From: JBBREP01 sp963716525
Lineage (GTDB): Bacteria > Actinomycetota > Acidimicrobiia > IMCC26256 > PALSA-610
Direction: 5' to 3'
NCBI GenBank assembly: GCA_963716525.1
Contig: OY970315.1
Span: 744,001 to 808,000, forward strand
DNA length: 64,000 bases
The position numbers and the translations under genes are program-made. Positions 9,608 through 19,351 of this stretch are shown here, in pieces. Below the pieces are notes generated by a model. It was not told the origin of the DNA. It searched no databases and saw nothing but the letters and a program-made list of their open reading frames with translations. Position 1 is the first letter of the stretch, and each line of letters opens with the position of its first letter.

Positions 9608-10446
9608 AGCGCGACGGCGAGGAGCGCGAGGCCTCCCGCGAACGCGACGCCGAGCATCGCCGCATATCCACCGAAGCCCCAATGCGGCAGGATGTGCGCG
9701 ATGGTGACGTTGCCCTGCGCGTCGACCGTCCGGCTGTCGAGCTGGTTGTACAGCACGCGCTGGAAGGAGAGCACGACGCCGAGCAGCGGGTTTGCAAGGT
9801 AGAGCAGCTTGGCACGGTGCAGCTTGCGTGCCGCGAGCTCGTAGCCGTACACGATCGGGGTCATCCAGAACCACGCGATCAACGCCAGCTCGAGGAAGTG
9901 CTGCGTGTCGCGGAGGTGCACGTCAACCGCCGACAAGAGGACTGCGAACGCGGCCGACACGAGCACCATCACGACGAACGCCATCGGCAGGAGGCCGAAG
10001 TAGTTCCATGCGATGCCGTGGCCGAAGAAGAACAGCGCCACCGCAAGCACGATGCCCTGGAGGAAGAAATGCACCCCTGCGGCACCAATGGACGCGAGCG
10101 GGAGCACCTCGCGCGGGAACGACACCTTCTTCACGAGCGAGGCGTTCATCACGACCGACGTCGTCCCGCTCAACACGCCACCCGAGAAGAAGTTCCACAC
10201 GAGCACGCCGGCGAGGAGGAAGATGGGAAACCTCGGTATCCCTCCGGTGCCGATGATCACACCGAACGCCACCCAGTACACGATGAGCACGAGCAACGGG
10301 TTGAGCAGCGACCAGGCAAAGCCGAGCACCGAGTTCTTGTACTTGACCTTGAGCTCCTTTCGCACCAGCACGGCGAGCAGCTCGCGGTAGCGCCACAGGC
10401 GACGGAGTCGTTCGAAGAGGCCGACGTTGGCGCGGATGACGGTCAT
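9562..10446 (-). CDS. ABC-2 type polysaccharide export permease
   Basis: From the ATG at 10446 it is 294 residues with about six membrane helices. It starts with the family's cytosolic opening RRLWRYRELLAVLVRKELKV followed by KYKNSVLGFAWSLLNPLLVL, diagnostic for Wzm/TagG permeases (ABC2_membrane). It should export lipid-linked polysaccharide with the Wzt-like ATPase at 15757-17001. The start is uncertain. The frame is open to an ATG at 10635, and GTGs occur at 10518 and 10506. A minus-strand TACACT at 10566-10561 lies exactly 6 nt before an in-frame ATC at 10554, so a leaderless ATC start is conceivable. The N-terminal extension (FEPTPPDVIPPVPESV) looks protein-like. Confidence 0.8.
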   Translation of the reverse strand: MTVIRANVGLFERLRRLWRYRELLAVLVRKELKVKYKNSVLGFAWSLLNPLLVLIVYWVAFGVIIGTGGIPRFPIFLLAGVLVWNFFSGGVLSGTTSVVMNASLVKKVSFPREVLPLASIGAAGVHFFLQGIVLAVALFFFGHGIAWNYFGLLPMAFVVMVLVSAAFAVLLSAVDVHLRDTQHFLELALIAWFWMTPIVYGYELAARKLHRAKLLYLANPLLGVVLSFQRVLYNQLDSRTVDAQGNVTIAHILPHWGFGGYAAMLGVAFAGGLALLAVALYVFGRLEGSIAEEL

Positions 10447-10647
10447 CGCCCGGTCGTTGTCGGGCGCGGCCCGGCGGGCCAGCGGAACGGAGACGGACTC
10501 CGGCACCGGCGGGATCACGTCGGGGGGCGTGGGCTCGAAGGCAGACGCAGCGATGGCGCGAGTGTACGGGCGCGGTGCGCGAGCGAACGATGCACCGCGG
10601 TGTTGCCGGATCGCGACCGGGACACCGTCTACCATCTGGCGGTCGCG

Positions 10648-10668
10648 ATGAGATCGGAACCCCGATGA
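10648..10668 (+). CDS. six-codon upstream leader ORF
   Basis: ATG AGA TCG GAA CCC CGA TGA encodes MRSEPR. Its TGA overlaps the ATG of the GT gene at 10665. A TACCAT hexamer ends 12 nt upstream. It could couple translation of the GT gene to that of a tiny leader. It is too short to judge by composition. Confidence 0.25.
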   Translation: MRSEPR

Positions 10669-12560
10669 CCCGCCTTCGCGTGCTCGTCCACGTGAGCCCG
10701 TACGGCAACCTGTACATGCGCGAGGTGGCCGAGCTTCTCTGCCGCGGCTTCGACGACCTCGGGGTGTCAGGCACGCTCGTGGAACACGAGCTGCCGCGCC
10801 ACCAGCCCGGCGTGTGCAACCTCGTCGTGGCGCCCCACGAATTCTTCACCCTCTACCCCAGCGTGTCCGAGGCCCAGACGCTGGAGGCGGCGGCCTGCTC
10901 GGTGCTGCTCAATACCGAACAACCCGAGACCTCATGGTTCGGCATCGTGCTGCGCTACCTGCGTGTGGCGCGCGCGGTGTTCGACATCAACAGCTTCGCC
11001 GTCGGTCAACTGCTCGAGCGCGACGTGCACGCGCACCTGCTGCTGCTCGGCTACCACCCGAGCTGGGACCGCTGGGGCGGCGACGAGTCATTGCAGCGCC
11101 CGTTCGATGCGCTCTATATGGGATCGCTCACGGAACGACGCAACACCGCGCTCGCGCGCGTTGCCCCGGCACTCGCGGGCCGGCGCACGAAGTTCCTCGT
11201 GCACGACGGGAGCGTGCCGGTCACCGCGGCGAGCGAGGGATTCGTCACCGGTGATGCCAAGCACGAGCTGCTCGCCCGGTCGCGGGTGCTGCTCAACGTG
11301 CACCGCTCGACGGTGCCGTACTTCGAGTGGCACCGGAACATTCCCGCGATCGCCAACGGCTGCCTCGTGCTCACCGAGCCCGGTGAGAGCCACAATCCCC
11401 TCGTGCCGTGGGAGCACTTCGCGGTGGCACCCGAGGAGTCCTTCGCGGACTTCGTGGAGATGTTGCTCGCCGCGCCCGAGGTGGTGCGGCGCCTCGCCCG
11501 CCAGGCGTACGACTACGTGCGGCAAGAGGTGCGCTTCACCGACCGCCTCGCGGTGCTGCTGCCGGTGTGCGAGGCGGCCGCCACCGCGGCAGCACCGACG
11601 CGCCACGTGCTGCACTACATCTCGAGCACTGCGAGCCATGCCGTCGAGGAGCAGGGACCGCTGCCGCCGCCGAAGCACGTCGTAGTCGCGAGCACACCGG
11701 CCGAGCGCGTGCTGAAGCGCTCCCTGATGCACCAGAAGAGGCTCGCCCGCAAGATCGACGAGCTGGAGTGCCGCGCGGCCACCGGCGCAGACCAGCACGA
11801 GGAGATCGTCGACAACTCGGCGTGGGCCGCGGCGCGGCCCGACGTGAGCATCGTCGTCCCCGTCTACAACTACGAGCGCTACGTGACCGAGGCGCTCGCC
11901 TCGGCCGCGGGGTCGCGCGGCATCGACGTTGAGCTCGTGGTGATCGACGACCACTCCACCGACGGCTCGCGTGCGGTCGTCGAGAAGTTCCAGAACGACA
12001 GGCCCGAGGTGGCGATGCGCGTCGTGTCGCTCAGCGTCAACACCGGGCTCTCGGCGGTGCGCAACCGTGCGCTCGATCACGTGCGGGCCGACCACGTGTT
12101 CTTCCTCGACGCCGACAACTCGGTGTACCCCGACGCGATCCGTACGCTCCACGACGCGCTGCGCGACAGCGACGAGCACACGGCGTTGTCGTACGGCATG
12201 ATCCGCTGCTTCGGCGAGCAGGACCGCCTGCTCGGCGTGTTTCCCTGGAGTGTCGATCGGCTCGTACGCGGCAACTACATCGACGCGATGGTGATGATGC
12301 GCAGGCGGGTGCTCGACGATCTCGGCGGATTCTCGCTCGAGATGCAGAATGAGCACGGCGGCTGGGAGGACTACGAGATGTGGTTGCGCCTCGCCAGCCA
12401 CGGCCTGCGCGGTGAGTTCGTGCCCACGATCGTGGGGAGCTACCGCGTGCATGGCACCTCGATGGTCGCCACGGTCAACCTCGACGCGCAGCTTGCGTGC
12501 GAGCACCTGCGCGCCCAATACGCCACCCTGCCGTGGCCCGAACTGGAGTTGGTCGGATGA
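10665..12560 (+). CDS. bimodular glycosyltransferase (CgeB-like domain plus GT2)
   Basis: 631 residues. The N-terminal module (about 1-340) starts RLRVLVHVSPYGNLYMREVA and contains ALYMGSLTERRNTAL, RSRVLLNVHRS and WHRNIPAIANGCLVLTEPGE, as in CgeB/DUF3880-type GT-B proteins. A charged helical linker follows. The C-terminal module (about 400-610) is GT2: DVSIVVPVYNYERYVTEAL, VIDDHSTDGSRAVV, VFFLDADNSVYPDA (the DxD motif) and GGWEDYEMWLRLA. It probably makes two linkages in one polypeptide. Its start overlaps the stop of a six-codon leader ORF, and its stop overlaps the next ATG (ATGA). Confidence 0.8.
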   Translation: MTRLRVLVHVSPYGNLYMREVAELLCRGFDDLGVSGTLVEHELPRHQPGVCNLVVAPHEFFTLYPSVSEAQTLEAAACSVLLNTEQPETSWFGIVLRYLRVARAVFDINSFAVGQLLERDVHAHLLLLGYHPSWDRWGGDESLQRPFDALYMGSLTERRNTALARVAPALAGRRTKFLVHDGSVPVTAASEGFVTGDAKHELLARSRVLLNVHRSTVPYFEWHRNIPAIANGCLVLTEPGESHNPLVPWEHFAVAPEESFADFVEMLLAAPEVVRRLARQAYDYVRQEVRFTDRLAVLLPVCEAAATAAAPTRHVLHYISSTASHAVEEQGPLPPPKHVVVASTPAERVLKRSLMHQKRLARKIDELECRAATGADQHEEIVDNSAWAAARPDVSIVVPVYNYERYVTEALASAAGSRGIDVELVVIDDHSTDGSRAVVEKFQNDRPEVAMRVVSLSVNTGLSAVRNRALDHVRADHVFFLDADNSVYPDAIRTLHDALRDSDEHTALSYGMIRCFGEQDRLLGVFPWSVDRLVRGNYIDAMVMMRRRVLDDLGGFSLEMQNEHGGWEDYEMWLRLASHGLRGEFVPTIVGSYRVHGTSMVATVNLDAQLACEHLRAQYATLPWPELELVG

Positions 12561-12883
12561 GCAGCGACCGCGCGCCCGCAACGGACACCGGAGTCGCTGC
12601 CGGCAGCGGCGGCGACGACCCGCTCTCGCTCGAGCACGTCCGCCGCCTCGAAGCCGATCTCGAAGCGCTGCGCGTCGAGCTGCACCGCAAGGACAACGCG
12701 CTGGCCCGGCTCGCCGAACGGCTCGTCGACGTCGAAGCCGCACGCGAGGACGGTGCCCGGCGCGAGCGGGAGCGCCGCGTCCAGGCCGAGCTCGAGCTCG
12801 CTCGGCTCGAAGCGACGAAGCTCTACCGCTACGCGCTGCGCCCGCGCGACGCGCTGCACCGGCGACGCCAGCGCCTTTCGTAA
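12557..12883 (+). CDS. coiled-coil protein coupled to the GT
   Basis: 108 residues. The N-terminus is low-complexity, then a continuous coiled coil runs from LSLEHVRRLEADLEALRVEL to RVQAELELARLEATKLYRYA, ending in a basic tail. It is coupled to the bimodular GT by an ATGA overlap. The tail LYRYALRPRDALH resembles the coiled-coil extensions often fused to GTs, so a GT scaffold or polymer-length regulator is plausible. Its last 55 bp overlap the end of the convergent YfhO gene. I do not recognise a named family. Confidence 0.6.
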   Translation: MSSDRAPATDTGVAAGSGGDDPLSLEHVRRLEADLEALRVELHRKDNALARLAERLVDVEAAREDGARRERERRVQAELELARLEATKLYRYALRPRDALHRRRQRLS

Positions 12884-15760
12884 CTCACGCCGCGCTCTTG
12901 TCGGACGCGCCGGCGGACCAGTGGAACGGTGGGTATGGCGAGCAGCACGAGCAGCGCCACGAACGAGATCGCCATGCCCTTGCGTTGACCGGTCGCGTGG
13001 TACGTGACGGCGATCACGTGGTGCCCGGCGGGAACGGCCACGGCCACGAGCGCGTGATCGGCGTCGAGCAGCGGCGTGCTGTGGCCGTCGACGGTCGCGG
13101 TCCAACCGTGCTGGATCGCGTCGGCGACCTCGACGAATCCGGCACCGCTCGCGTCGACGTCGACGCGGATGTGCTCGGGATCGTCGGTGGCGACCGTGAA
13201 CGATCGGGCGGGCTGCCCCGACCCGGCCGGCGCTTCGTGCCCACCCGAGAGCACGACGGTGTCCGCCGGCACCGTGCCGGCCACCAGTGCGGCGAGGCGC
13301 GCCGGCTTCGAGGCGATCACCGTGGAGCGCGCCATCCAGCGCACACGCGGGAGGGCCTTCGTGCGCTGGTAGACCACCGCGTCGCCCGAGAGCACGACAC
13401 GCGCGCCGTCGCGCGGGTCGGCGACGCGCCCGAGGGCGACGTGGCCGTCATCGGCGGTGCCGAGGGTGAGCGCGCCCGGCCCCTCGAATGTCAGGCGCAG
13501 TCCGGTCACCGGTGCCCGCACCTCCGGCACGGCGACGGCGAGGTCCATCGCCGGCCAGCCGTCGTTGAGGTTGCGGTAGGCCGAGCCGACCACGCGGTTG
13601 CCGTCCAGGAGATCGATGTCGAGCCGCTGGCGAGCGGCGCCGCTCTTCGCGAGGGGCCGGGCGATGTCGAACACGATCGCTCGCGTCGCGCTCGAGCCCG
13701 CCGGAGCCGCGACAGTCCATGTCGTGGTGCCGCGGATCGGCGCGCGCATCGTGCCCGTCACCGCAGGCGGGGTCGTCGTGCCCGGGATCGGCCGGGCGGG
13801 GTCGGCCACGAAGTAGCGCGTGGCCAGGCGGTCGAGCACGGGCGACGGCAAGGACTTCAGGTCCTCACCGAGGAAGAGCTGCGTCGGTGCCTGTTTCACC
13901 GACGGCTCGATGGCCGCCACGAGCTCGTACCAGGTGGGCTCTCGGAACGCGTGCGCCGTCACCGCGCGCAGCCCGTAGTAGGTGTTGCTGCTCTGCAGCA
14001 TCGTGCCGCCCTCGGCCGCGTAGCGCTGGTCACCGAGATGCTGCTCGAGGAACGTGTGCGTGGCGGTGTTGGGATAGAAGTCGGCGCGTGCCGACGTGGG
14101 CCACCACGGCAGCACGAACACGAGCGCCTCCACCATCACCGCGACCGGCACGACAACCGTCACGAGCCGGAGGTGGCGGGCCGACCGCACCGCGAGCCAG
14201 AGCACCGCCACGACCGCCGCCGCGCTCAGCATGCCCGGAACAGCGTGCACGACCACCCACCGGACGTGATGCGAGGGTCGTGCGTCACCGACCATCTTGT
14301 CGAGCAGCACGACCGCGCCGATCGCCGCGAGCACCCACACCGCGATCACGCGCCGCCGGTCGACCTGGCGGAGATCGGCGCGGTACGAGAGCACACGCTC
14401 GATCCCCATCGCACCGAGCGCAGGCAACACGAAGTCGAGGATCGACCGAGCCCGGCCGATGGGATTGTTCGAGAACACCGGGAACTTCTGCAGCAGCGCG
14501 AGCACGAAGCCGCCGCGGTACACCGCCCACGCGGTGACCGCGGCAATGGCGCCGAGCGCGGCGGAGGCGCCGGCGGGCACGCTCCGCGGCCGTCGCCAGG
14601 CGATCAGCGCCACGACGCACACGAGCATCGCGGCGCCGACGAACCCGTTGATCTCGATCAGGTTGTGCGGGCCGAAGTACGTGCCGCTGCCCGTCGCGCC
14701 GGACTCGGGGTTACCGAGCGCGTACGGGAACACGATCGTCATGATCGCCGGCATCGGCAGGTGGAGCGACGATCGCTGCGCGCGCGACGTGGTGTCGACC
14801 ACCGAGAGGTGGGCCGCGAACGGCAGCAGCTGGAACGCGAGAAGTCCGGTGCCGAGCGCGACGCCGGCCGCGACGACGCCGCCGAGGCGGGCCCGGGCGC
14901 GCAGCAGTGGGCGCAGCGCGTCACGCGCACCGGCCCGGATCTCGGGCCAGGGAAGCGTGGCGGCGAGCCGGAACACCGTGTAGACGGCCGCGGCGTAGAT
15001 CGCGAATCCCGTGACCGCGGGAAAGCCTTCGGCCCACATCGTGGCCAGCACGAGCGCGATGGGAACCGCCGATCGCCACGACGCCCGCTGCAGCGCTCGT
15101 TCGATCGCCCAGAACAGCGCGGGGACGAGCGCGGCCACGTGCGCGTGCGGCCAGCCCATCCACGAGCTCATGAACCCGGTCGTCATGTAGGCCGCGCCAC
15201 CGATCACCGCAGCGGGTTTCGAGAGCGACAGCCGGCGCAGGAACAGGTACATCCCCAGCGCGGCCACGCCGAGGCCGGCGAGCGCGTTGTACACGGGCGC
15301 GAGCCACCCCGGCAGCACCAGCCACGTGACGTTGAGCGGCGAGAACACCGCCGTGTCGGGGATCGACGCGAGCGGCGTACCCCCGGCCGGATACGGGTTC
15401 CACCACGGCAGCTCGCCGGCGCGCAGCCGCTTGGCGGCGTCGATCCGCTGCGGCGTGTAGAAGTCGACCGTGTCGGAGAACACGAGGTGCTGCCGTGCGG
15501 TGACCGACTCGTGCGTGTGCCACGGCGCGTATACCTGGAGCAGGTCGGCGCCGAGGAACACACGTTGCCCCACGAGCGGCGTACCGATCCCGATCAGCGC
15601 GGTGAGGAACAGGCAGAGCACGCTCACGCGGGCGGCGCGCGACGAGCGCGCGCGGCAGGTCGGGCGCGGTGACGACGTCGGTCGGCGCGACGACGTCGGT
15701 CACGGCTTCCGACGCTACCGGCACCCTTCGCTGTCGCCCGCGCTTTGCGGCCTCGATCAC
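12829..15760 (-). CDS. YfhO-type membrane glycosyltransferase, frame broken near start
   Basis: A multi-spanning protein of about 975 residues with the YfhO family opening after the first helix (IGIGTPLVGQRVFLGADLLQ, FSDTVDFYTPQRIDAAKRL, ELPWWNPYPAGGTPLAS), roughly a dozen helices, and a large extracytoplasmic C-terminal domain. YfhO proteins belong to the GT-C group that uses undecaprenyl-phosphate sugars to glycosylate envelope polymers. The main frame only has a GTG at 15627. A better start is GTG at 15760, which overlaps the stop of the ATPase gene (GTGA). That needs one extra base removed near 15625-15655, and the length 3n+1 agrees. A paralogue lies at 30701-33467. Confidence 0.75.
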
Positions 15761-17001
15761 ATGGTGACGGCGTTCGCGGTGTGATGCACGCGTGCGCCGA
15801 GGTCGACCTCGCCTTCGGCCACCGACGTGCGGACCACCTTGAACTTCTCGACCTTCTCGTGCCAGTCGTACACCGACTCGCCCGGGCCGCGGATGCCGAT
15901 GCTGAACGGGTACTCGCCTTCGAGCAGCGGAAGGTGGTCGAGCTCGAGCACCACCTCACCGACACCGTCGAGCACCGGCAGCTCGTGACCCAGCACCCTC
16001 GAGTCGACGGCGTACACCACGCGCGTCTCGTCGGGACTGAACACGGTGATCACGAACTCCGCGTCGGGCGTCGGCTCGCGAGCGTCGTAGCGCACACGGA
16101 TCGTGACCGAGCCGCCCGACTCGGCGGCATCAGCGCCGCCGTCCCGGTGGGGATACGCCACCACGACGGCGGAGATCAGCAGGCGGGTGCGGAACTCGGC
16201 CGTGGGATTCGGCGACTTCACGATCTTCGGCGCCGGCACCTGGGCGTCGTCGGGCGGCGGCCCGTCCGGCCCCCACATGAGCTCACGCATCTTCTGCGCG
16301 GCATGGATGACGGGCCCCTCGTCGACGAGCACACCGTGGTCGAGCACGGCCGCCATGCTGCACACCTGCGTGATGAGGTCGATCGAGTGGCTCACCACCA
16401 CGATCGTGCGCCCCTCGGCCTGCATCTGCCGCACGCGCGCGAGGCACTTCTTCTGGAACGCCTCGTCGCCGACCGCGAGCACCTCGTCGACGAGCAGGAT
16501 GTCGGGGTCGAGGCTCACCGCCACCGAGAACCCGAGGCGCACGAACATGCCCGACGAGTAGTTGCGCACCTGCATGTCGATGAACTGCGACAGCTCGGCG
16601 AAGTCGACGATGTCGTCGAAACGAGTGTCGATCTCGCGCTTCGACAACCCGAGGATCGAGCCGTTGAGGTAGACGTTTTCCCGCCCGGTGAGATCGGGAT
16701 GGAATCCGGCACCGAGCTCGAGCAGCGCGGCGAGCCGCCCGTCGGTGCGGATCTCGCCCGACGTGGGTTGGAGGATGCCGGCGATGCACTTGAGCAGCGT
16801 CGACTTGCCCGAGCCGTTGTGGCCGATGAGCCCGTACGTGCGCCCGTGCGGGATCTCGAGGCTCACGTGCTGCAGCGCCCAGAAGTCCTCGCGGTCGACC
16901 GACCGGCCGAACCGCACCACCCGCTCCTTCAACGACGGATAGCGCTCGTGCGACAGGCGGAAGCGCTTGCTGACGTCGTGCACCTCGATGGCGCCGGCCA
17001 C
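15757..17001 (-). CDS. ABC polysaccharide exporter ATPase with Wzt-like tail
   Basis: 414 residues. The nucleotide-binding domain (1-250) has Walker A GHNGSGKST, the shortened signature YSSGMFVRLGFSVA usual for Wzt/TagH, and Walker B DILLVDEVLAVGD with SHS. The C-terminal domain (about 270-414) is a beta-rich cargo-binding module like Wzt_C (PDAEFVITVFSPDETRVVYA, YDWHEKVEKFKVVR). In that family this domain reads a chemical cap on the glycan's non-reducing end. It should pair with the permease at 9562-10446. It starts at GTG with GAGAGGTAGGGC just before it. Confidence 0.9.
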   Translation of the reverse strand: MAGAIEVHDVSKRFRLSHERYPSLKERVVRFGRSVDREDFWALQHVSLEIPHGRTYGLIGHNGSGKSTLLKCIAGILQPTSGEIRTDGRLAALLELGAGFHPDLTGRENVYLNGSILGLSKREIDTRFDDIVDFAELSQFIDMQVRNYSSGMFVRLGFSVAVSLDPDILLVDEVLAVGDEAFQKKCLARVRQMQAEGRTIVVVSHSIDLITQVCSMAAVLDHGVLVDEGPVIHAAQKMRELMWGPDGPPPDDAQVPAPKIVKSPNPTAEFRTRLLISAVVVAYPHRDGGADAAESGGSVTIRVRYDAREPTPDAEFVITVFSPDETRVVYAVDSRVLGHELPVLDGVGEVVLELDHLPLLEGEYPFSIGIRGPGESVYDWHEKVEKFKVVRTSVAEGEVDLGARVHHTANAVTM

Positions 17002-17098
17002 GCCCTACCTCTCCCTCGCCGCTCGGCGGGACAGCCGCCTCGCGGGCACTGGGCTCGTCACGTCGGCGCAGTGTAATTCGCGTGGATTGCGGCCCATG

Positions 17099-17104
17099 TA
17101 GCGT
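17099..17104 (+). promoter_or_regulatory. -10 hexamer TAGCGT, leaderless start
   Basis: TAGCGT ends 8 nt before the GTG at 17113. The short divergent gap (17002-17112) would hold this promoter and one for the ATPase gene. Confidence 0.45.
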
Positions 17105-17112
17105 CGGCGCTC

Positions 17113-18249
17113 GTGGCTCCGGGCCCCGAGGTCGCGATCGACGTGACACCGCTCGCCGGGACGCAGACCGGGATCGGTCGCTCGGTCGTGGAGCTTCTCC
17201 GAGCCCTCGCGCTGCTCGACGACCCGCCCGTGATGGTGCCCTACGCCATCTCGACTCGCGCCCGCCGCGAGCGGGCCGAGCTGCCGGAGCACACCACGAT
17301 CATCCCCGGAGCGAAGCTGCTCACTCGCATGTGGACGCGCGCCGAGCGCCCGTCGATCGACCGGGCGTTCCGCAACGCGAGCGTGCTCCACGCCACGAAC
17401 TACCTCGTGCCGCCGTCGCGACTGCCGACCCTCGTCACGTTGCACGACTGCGCGCTCGTGCGCCACGCATCGCTGTGCACGCCACATGTGCGCTCGCTCG
17501 CGCCGGTCATCCGCCGGGCGATCGATCGGGGCGCGCACGTGCACGTGCCGTCGAGGTTCGTCGCCCGTGAAGCCGAAGACATCTTCGGTCCGGGTCTGGA
17601 TGCCGCCGGCCGCATCCACGTCATCGCGTGGGGCGCGCCCGGCATCACGCCGTCACCAGTCGTCCCGGCGGAGCTGGCGCGCTTCGGCCGCGTCGCGAAC
17701 GGAACGCCGTTCGTGGTGGCGCTGGGCACGATCGAGCCCCGCAAGAACCTCTCGCATCTCGTCGCCGCGTTCGCCGCCGTGGCGACGGCTCACCGCGACC
17801 TCCACCTCGTGCTCGCCGGCCCAGATGGTCCCGCGCGCCCCGAGGTCGACGCCACGATCCAGCGGCTCGCACCCGGTACCCGCGAGCGCGTGGTGCTCAC
17901 CGGGGCGGTGTCGGAACCGGCGAAGTCGTGGCTTTTGCACCACGCGGCCGCGGTGGCCTACCCGAGCATCTACGAGGGCTTCGGCTTCCCTGTGCTCGAG
18001 GCGATGGCCGTGGGCGCGCCGGTCGTCGCCGCGAAGGCCGGCTCCATCCCCGAGGTGGCGGGCGACGCGGCCGAGCTCGTCGAACCCACCGACGAGGACG
18101 CGATGGCGCGCGCAATGGCGCGCCTGCTCGACGACGGCGATTGGCGCCGCGAGCTCGTGCGCCGCGGCCACGAACGGGTCGCCGCGTTCCAGTGGCCTAC
18201 GACCGCGGCCGCGATCGAAGGCGTGTATCGCGAGCTGTCCGGGCGATGA
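17113..18249 (+). CDS. glycosyltransferase family 4 (mannosyltransferase type)
   Basis: 378 residues starting at GTG. It opens VAIDVTPLAGTQTGIGRSVV, the start seen in WsaF/MtfA-like GT4 mannosyltransferases, then LHATNYLVPPSRLPTLVTLH. The donor domain has FVVALGTIEPRKNLSHLVAA and YPSIYEGFGFPVLEAMAVGA with the E-x7-E motif. It is the first of three consecutive GT4 genes (17113, 18263, 19352) followed by an SDR. These read as a small operon adding related sugars. The frame is intact. Confidence 0.85.
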   Translation: MAPGPEVAIDVTPLAGTQTGIGRSVVELLRALALLDDPPVMVPYAISTRARRERAELPEHTTIIPGAKLLTRMWTRAERPSIDRAFRNASVLHATNYLVPPSRLPTLVTLHDCALVRHASLCTPHVRSLAPVIRRAIDRGAHVHVPSRFVAREAEDIFGPGLDAAGRIHVIAWGAPGITPSPVVPAELARFGRVANGTPFVVALGTIEPRKNLSHLVAAFAAVATAHRDLHLVLAGPDGPARPEVDATIQRLAPGTRERVVLTGAVSEPAKSWLLHHAAAVAYPSIYEGFGFPVLEAMAVGAPVVAAKAGSIPEVAGDAAELVEPTDEDAMARAMARLLDDGDWRRELVRRGHERVAAFQWPTTAAAIEGVYRELSGR

Positions 18250-18262
18250 CCGGGCTCGCCGC

Positions 18263-19342
18263 ATGAGGGTCGCCCTGCACGTGGGGCAGCTGCTGCAGCC
18301 CGTACCCGGCGGCATCGGCCGCTACGCACGTGCGCTCGTGCGCGGCCTGCCGCTCCACGGCGTCGACGTGACGCCGTTCGCCGCGGGCGCGCCCACACCG
18401 TCGCTTCCTCGCGACTACGTGAACCTCGGACGACCGTACGGCTCGATGCGCTACGAGCTGTGGCACCGCTGGGAGCGGCCGGTGGTGCGCGTGCACGGTG
18501 ACGTCGTGCACGCACCGAGCCTCGCGGTGCCCCCGGTGTCGGGGCGGCCGCTCGTGGTGACGGCGCACGACGTTGCGTTCCATCGCTTTCCGGCCGCCAC
18601 CACCCGCCGCGGCCACGCGTTCCACGAACGCGGGCTCGAGCTCGCGCGCCGGCACGCGAGCGTGGTGGTGGCTCCGTCGGACTTCACCCGTCACGAGCTG
18701 CTCGCGCTGGGCTTCCGTACCGAACAGGTGGAGGTCTCGTATCTCGGCGCCGATCTCGCGCCACCGCTCGACGACACCGAGGTGGAGGCGAGGATCACTG
18801 CGGTTCGCGTGCTGCGGCCGTACATCCTCACCGTCGGCACCGTCGAGCCCCGCAAACGGGTGCGGCATCTCGTGACCGCGCTCGGAATCCTGCGCGAGAC
18901 GTATCCGGACCTCGAGCTCGTCGTGGTCGGCCCGCGCGGCTGGGGCGATGTCGGACCGCTCGACGCGCCGGGCGTCCGCCTCCTCGGCGCGCTGCCGTGG
19001 GTGCTCGTCGACGCGCTGTACCGCCGGGCGCGCGTCTGCGCGATCGCGTCGGTGTACGAGGGATTCGGCCTTCCCGCCGTCGAAGCGATGAACCGCGCGT
19101 GCCCGGTGGTGGTGGCCGGTGGCAGCGCGCTCGAGGAGGTCGTCGGCAACGCCGGCATCGTCGCGCCGCCCGACGATCCCGGCGCGCTCGCCGACGCGAT
19201 CGGAGGCCTGCTCGCCAACGATGCGCAACGCGCCGAGCTCGCGGAACGAGGGCTGAAGCGCGGGCGCCTGTTCACGTGGGACCTGTGTGTGGCGCGCCAC
19301 GCCGACATCTACCGGCGCGCCGCCGAATCCGGTTCCTCGTAG
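18263..19342 (+). CDS. glycosyltransferase family 4
   Basis: 359 residues starting MRVALHVGQLLQPVPGGIGR, with the GG-IGRYARAL loop of the acceptor domain. The donor domain carries ILTVGTVEPRKRVRHLVTAL and ASVYEGFGLPAVEAMNRACP. It shares its plan with the genes on either side (the TVEPRK block), consistent with local duplication. It starts 13 bp after the upstream stop and is intact. Confidence 0.85.
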   Translation: MRVALHVGQLLQPVPGGIGRYARALVRGLPLHGVDVTPFAAGAPTPSLPRDYVNLGRPYGSMRYELWHRWERPVVRVHGDVVHAPSLAVPPVSGRPLVVTAHDVAFHRFPAATTRRGHAFHERGLELARRHASVVVAPSDFTRHELLALGFRTEQVEVSYLGADLAPPLDDTEVEARITAVRVLRPYILTVGTVEPRKRVRHLVTALGILRETYPDLELVVVGPRGWGDVGPLDAPGVRLLGALPWVLVDALYRRARVCAIASVYEGFGLPAVEAMNRACPVVVAGGSALEEVVGNAGIVAPPDDPGALADAIGGLLANDAQRAELAERGLKRGRLFTWDLCVARHADIYRRAAESGSS

Positions 19343-19345
19343 CCT
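19340..19345 (+). promoter_or_regulatory. -10 hexamer TAGCCT, leaderless start
   Basis: TAGCCT ends 6 nt before the ATG at 19352. Its TAG is also the stop codon of the upstream gene, so an internal promoter may lie at the gene junction. Confidence 0.35.
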
Positions 19346-19351
19346 CACACG

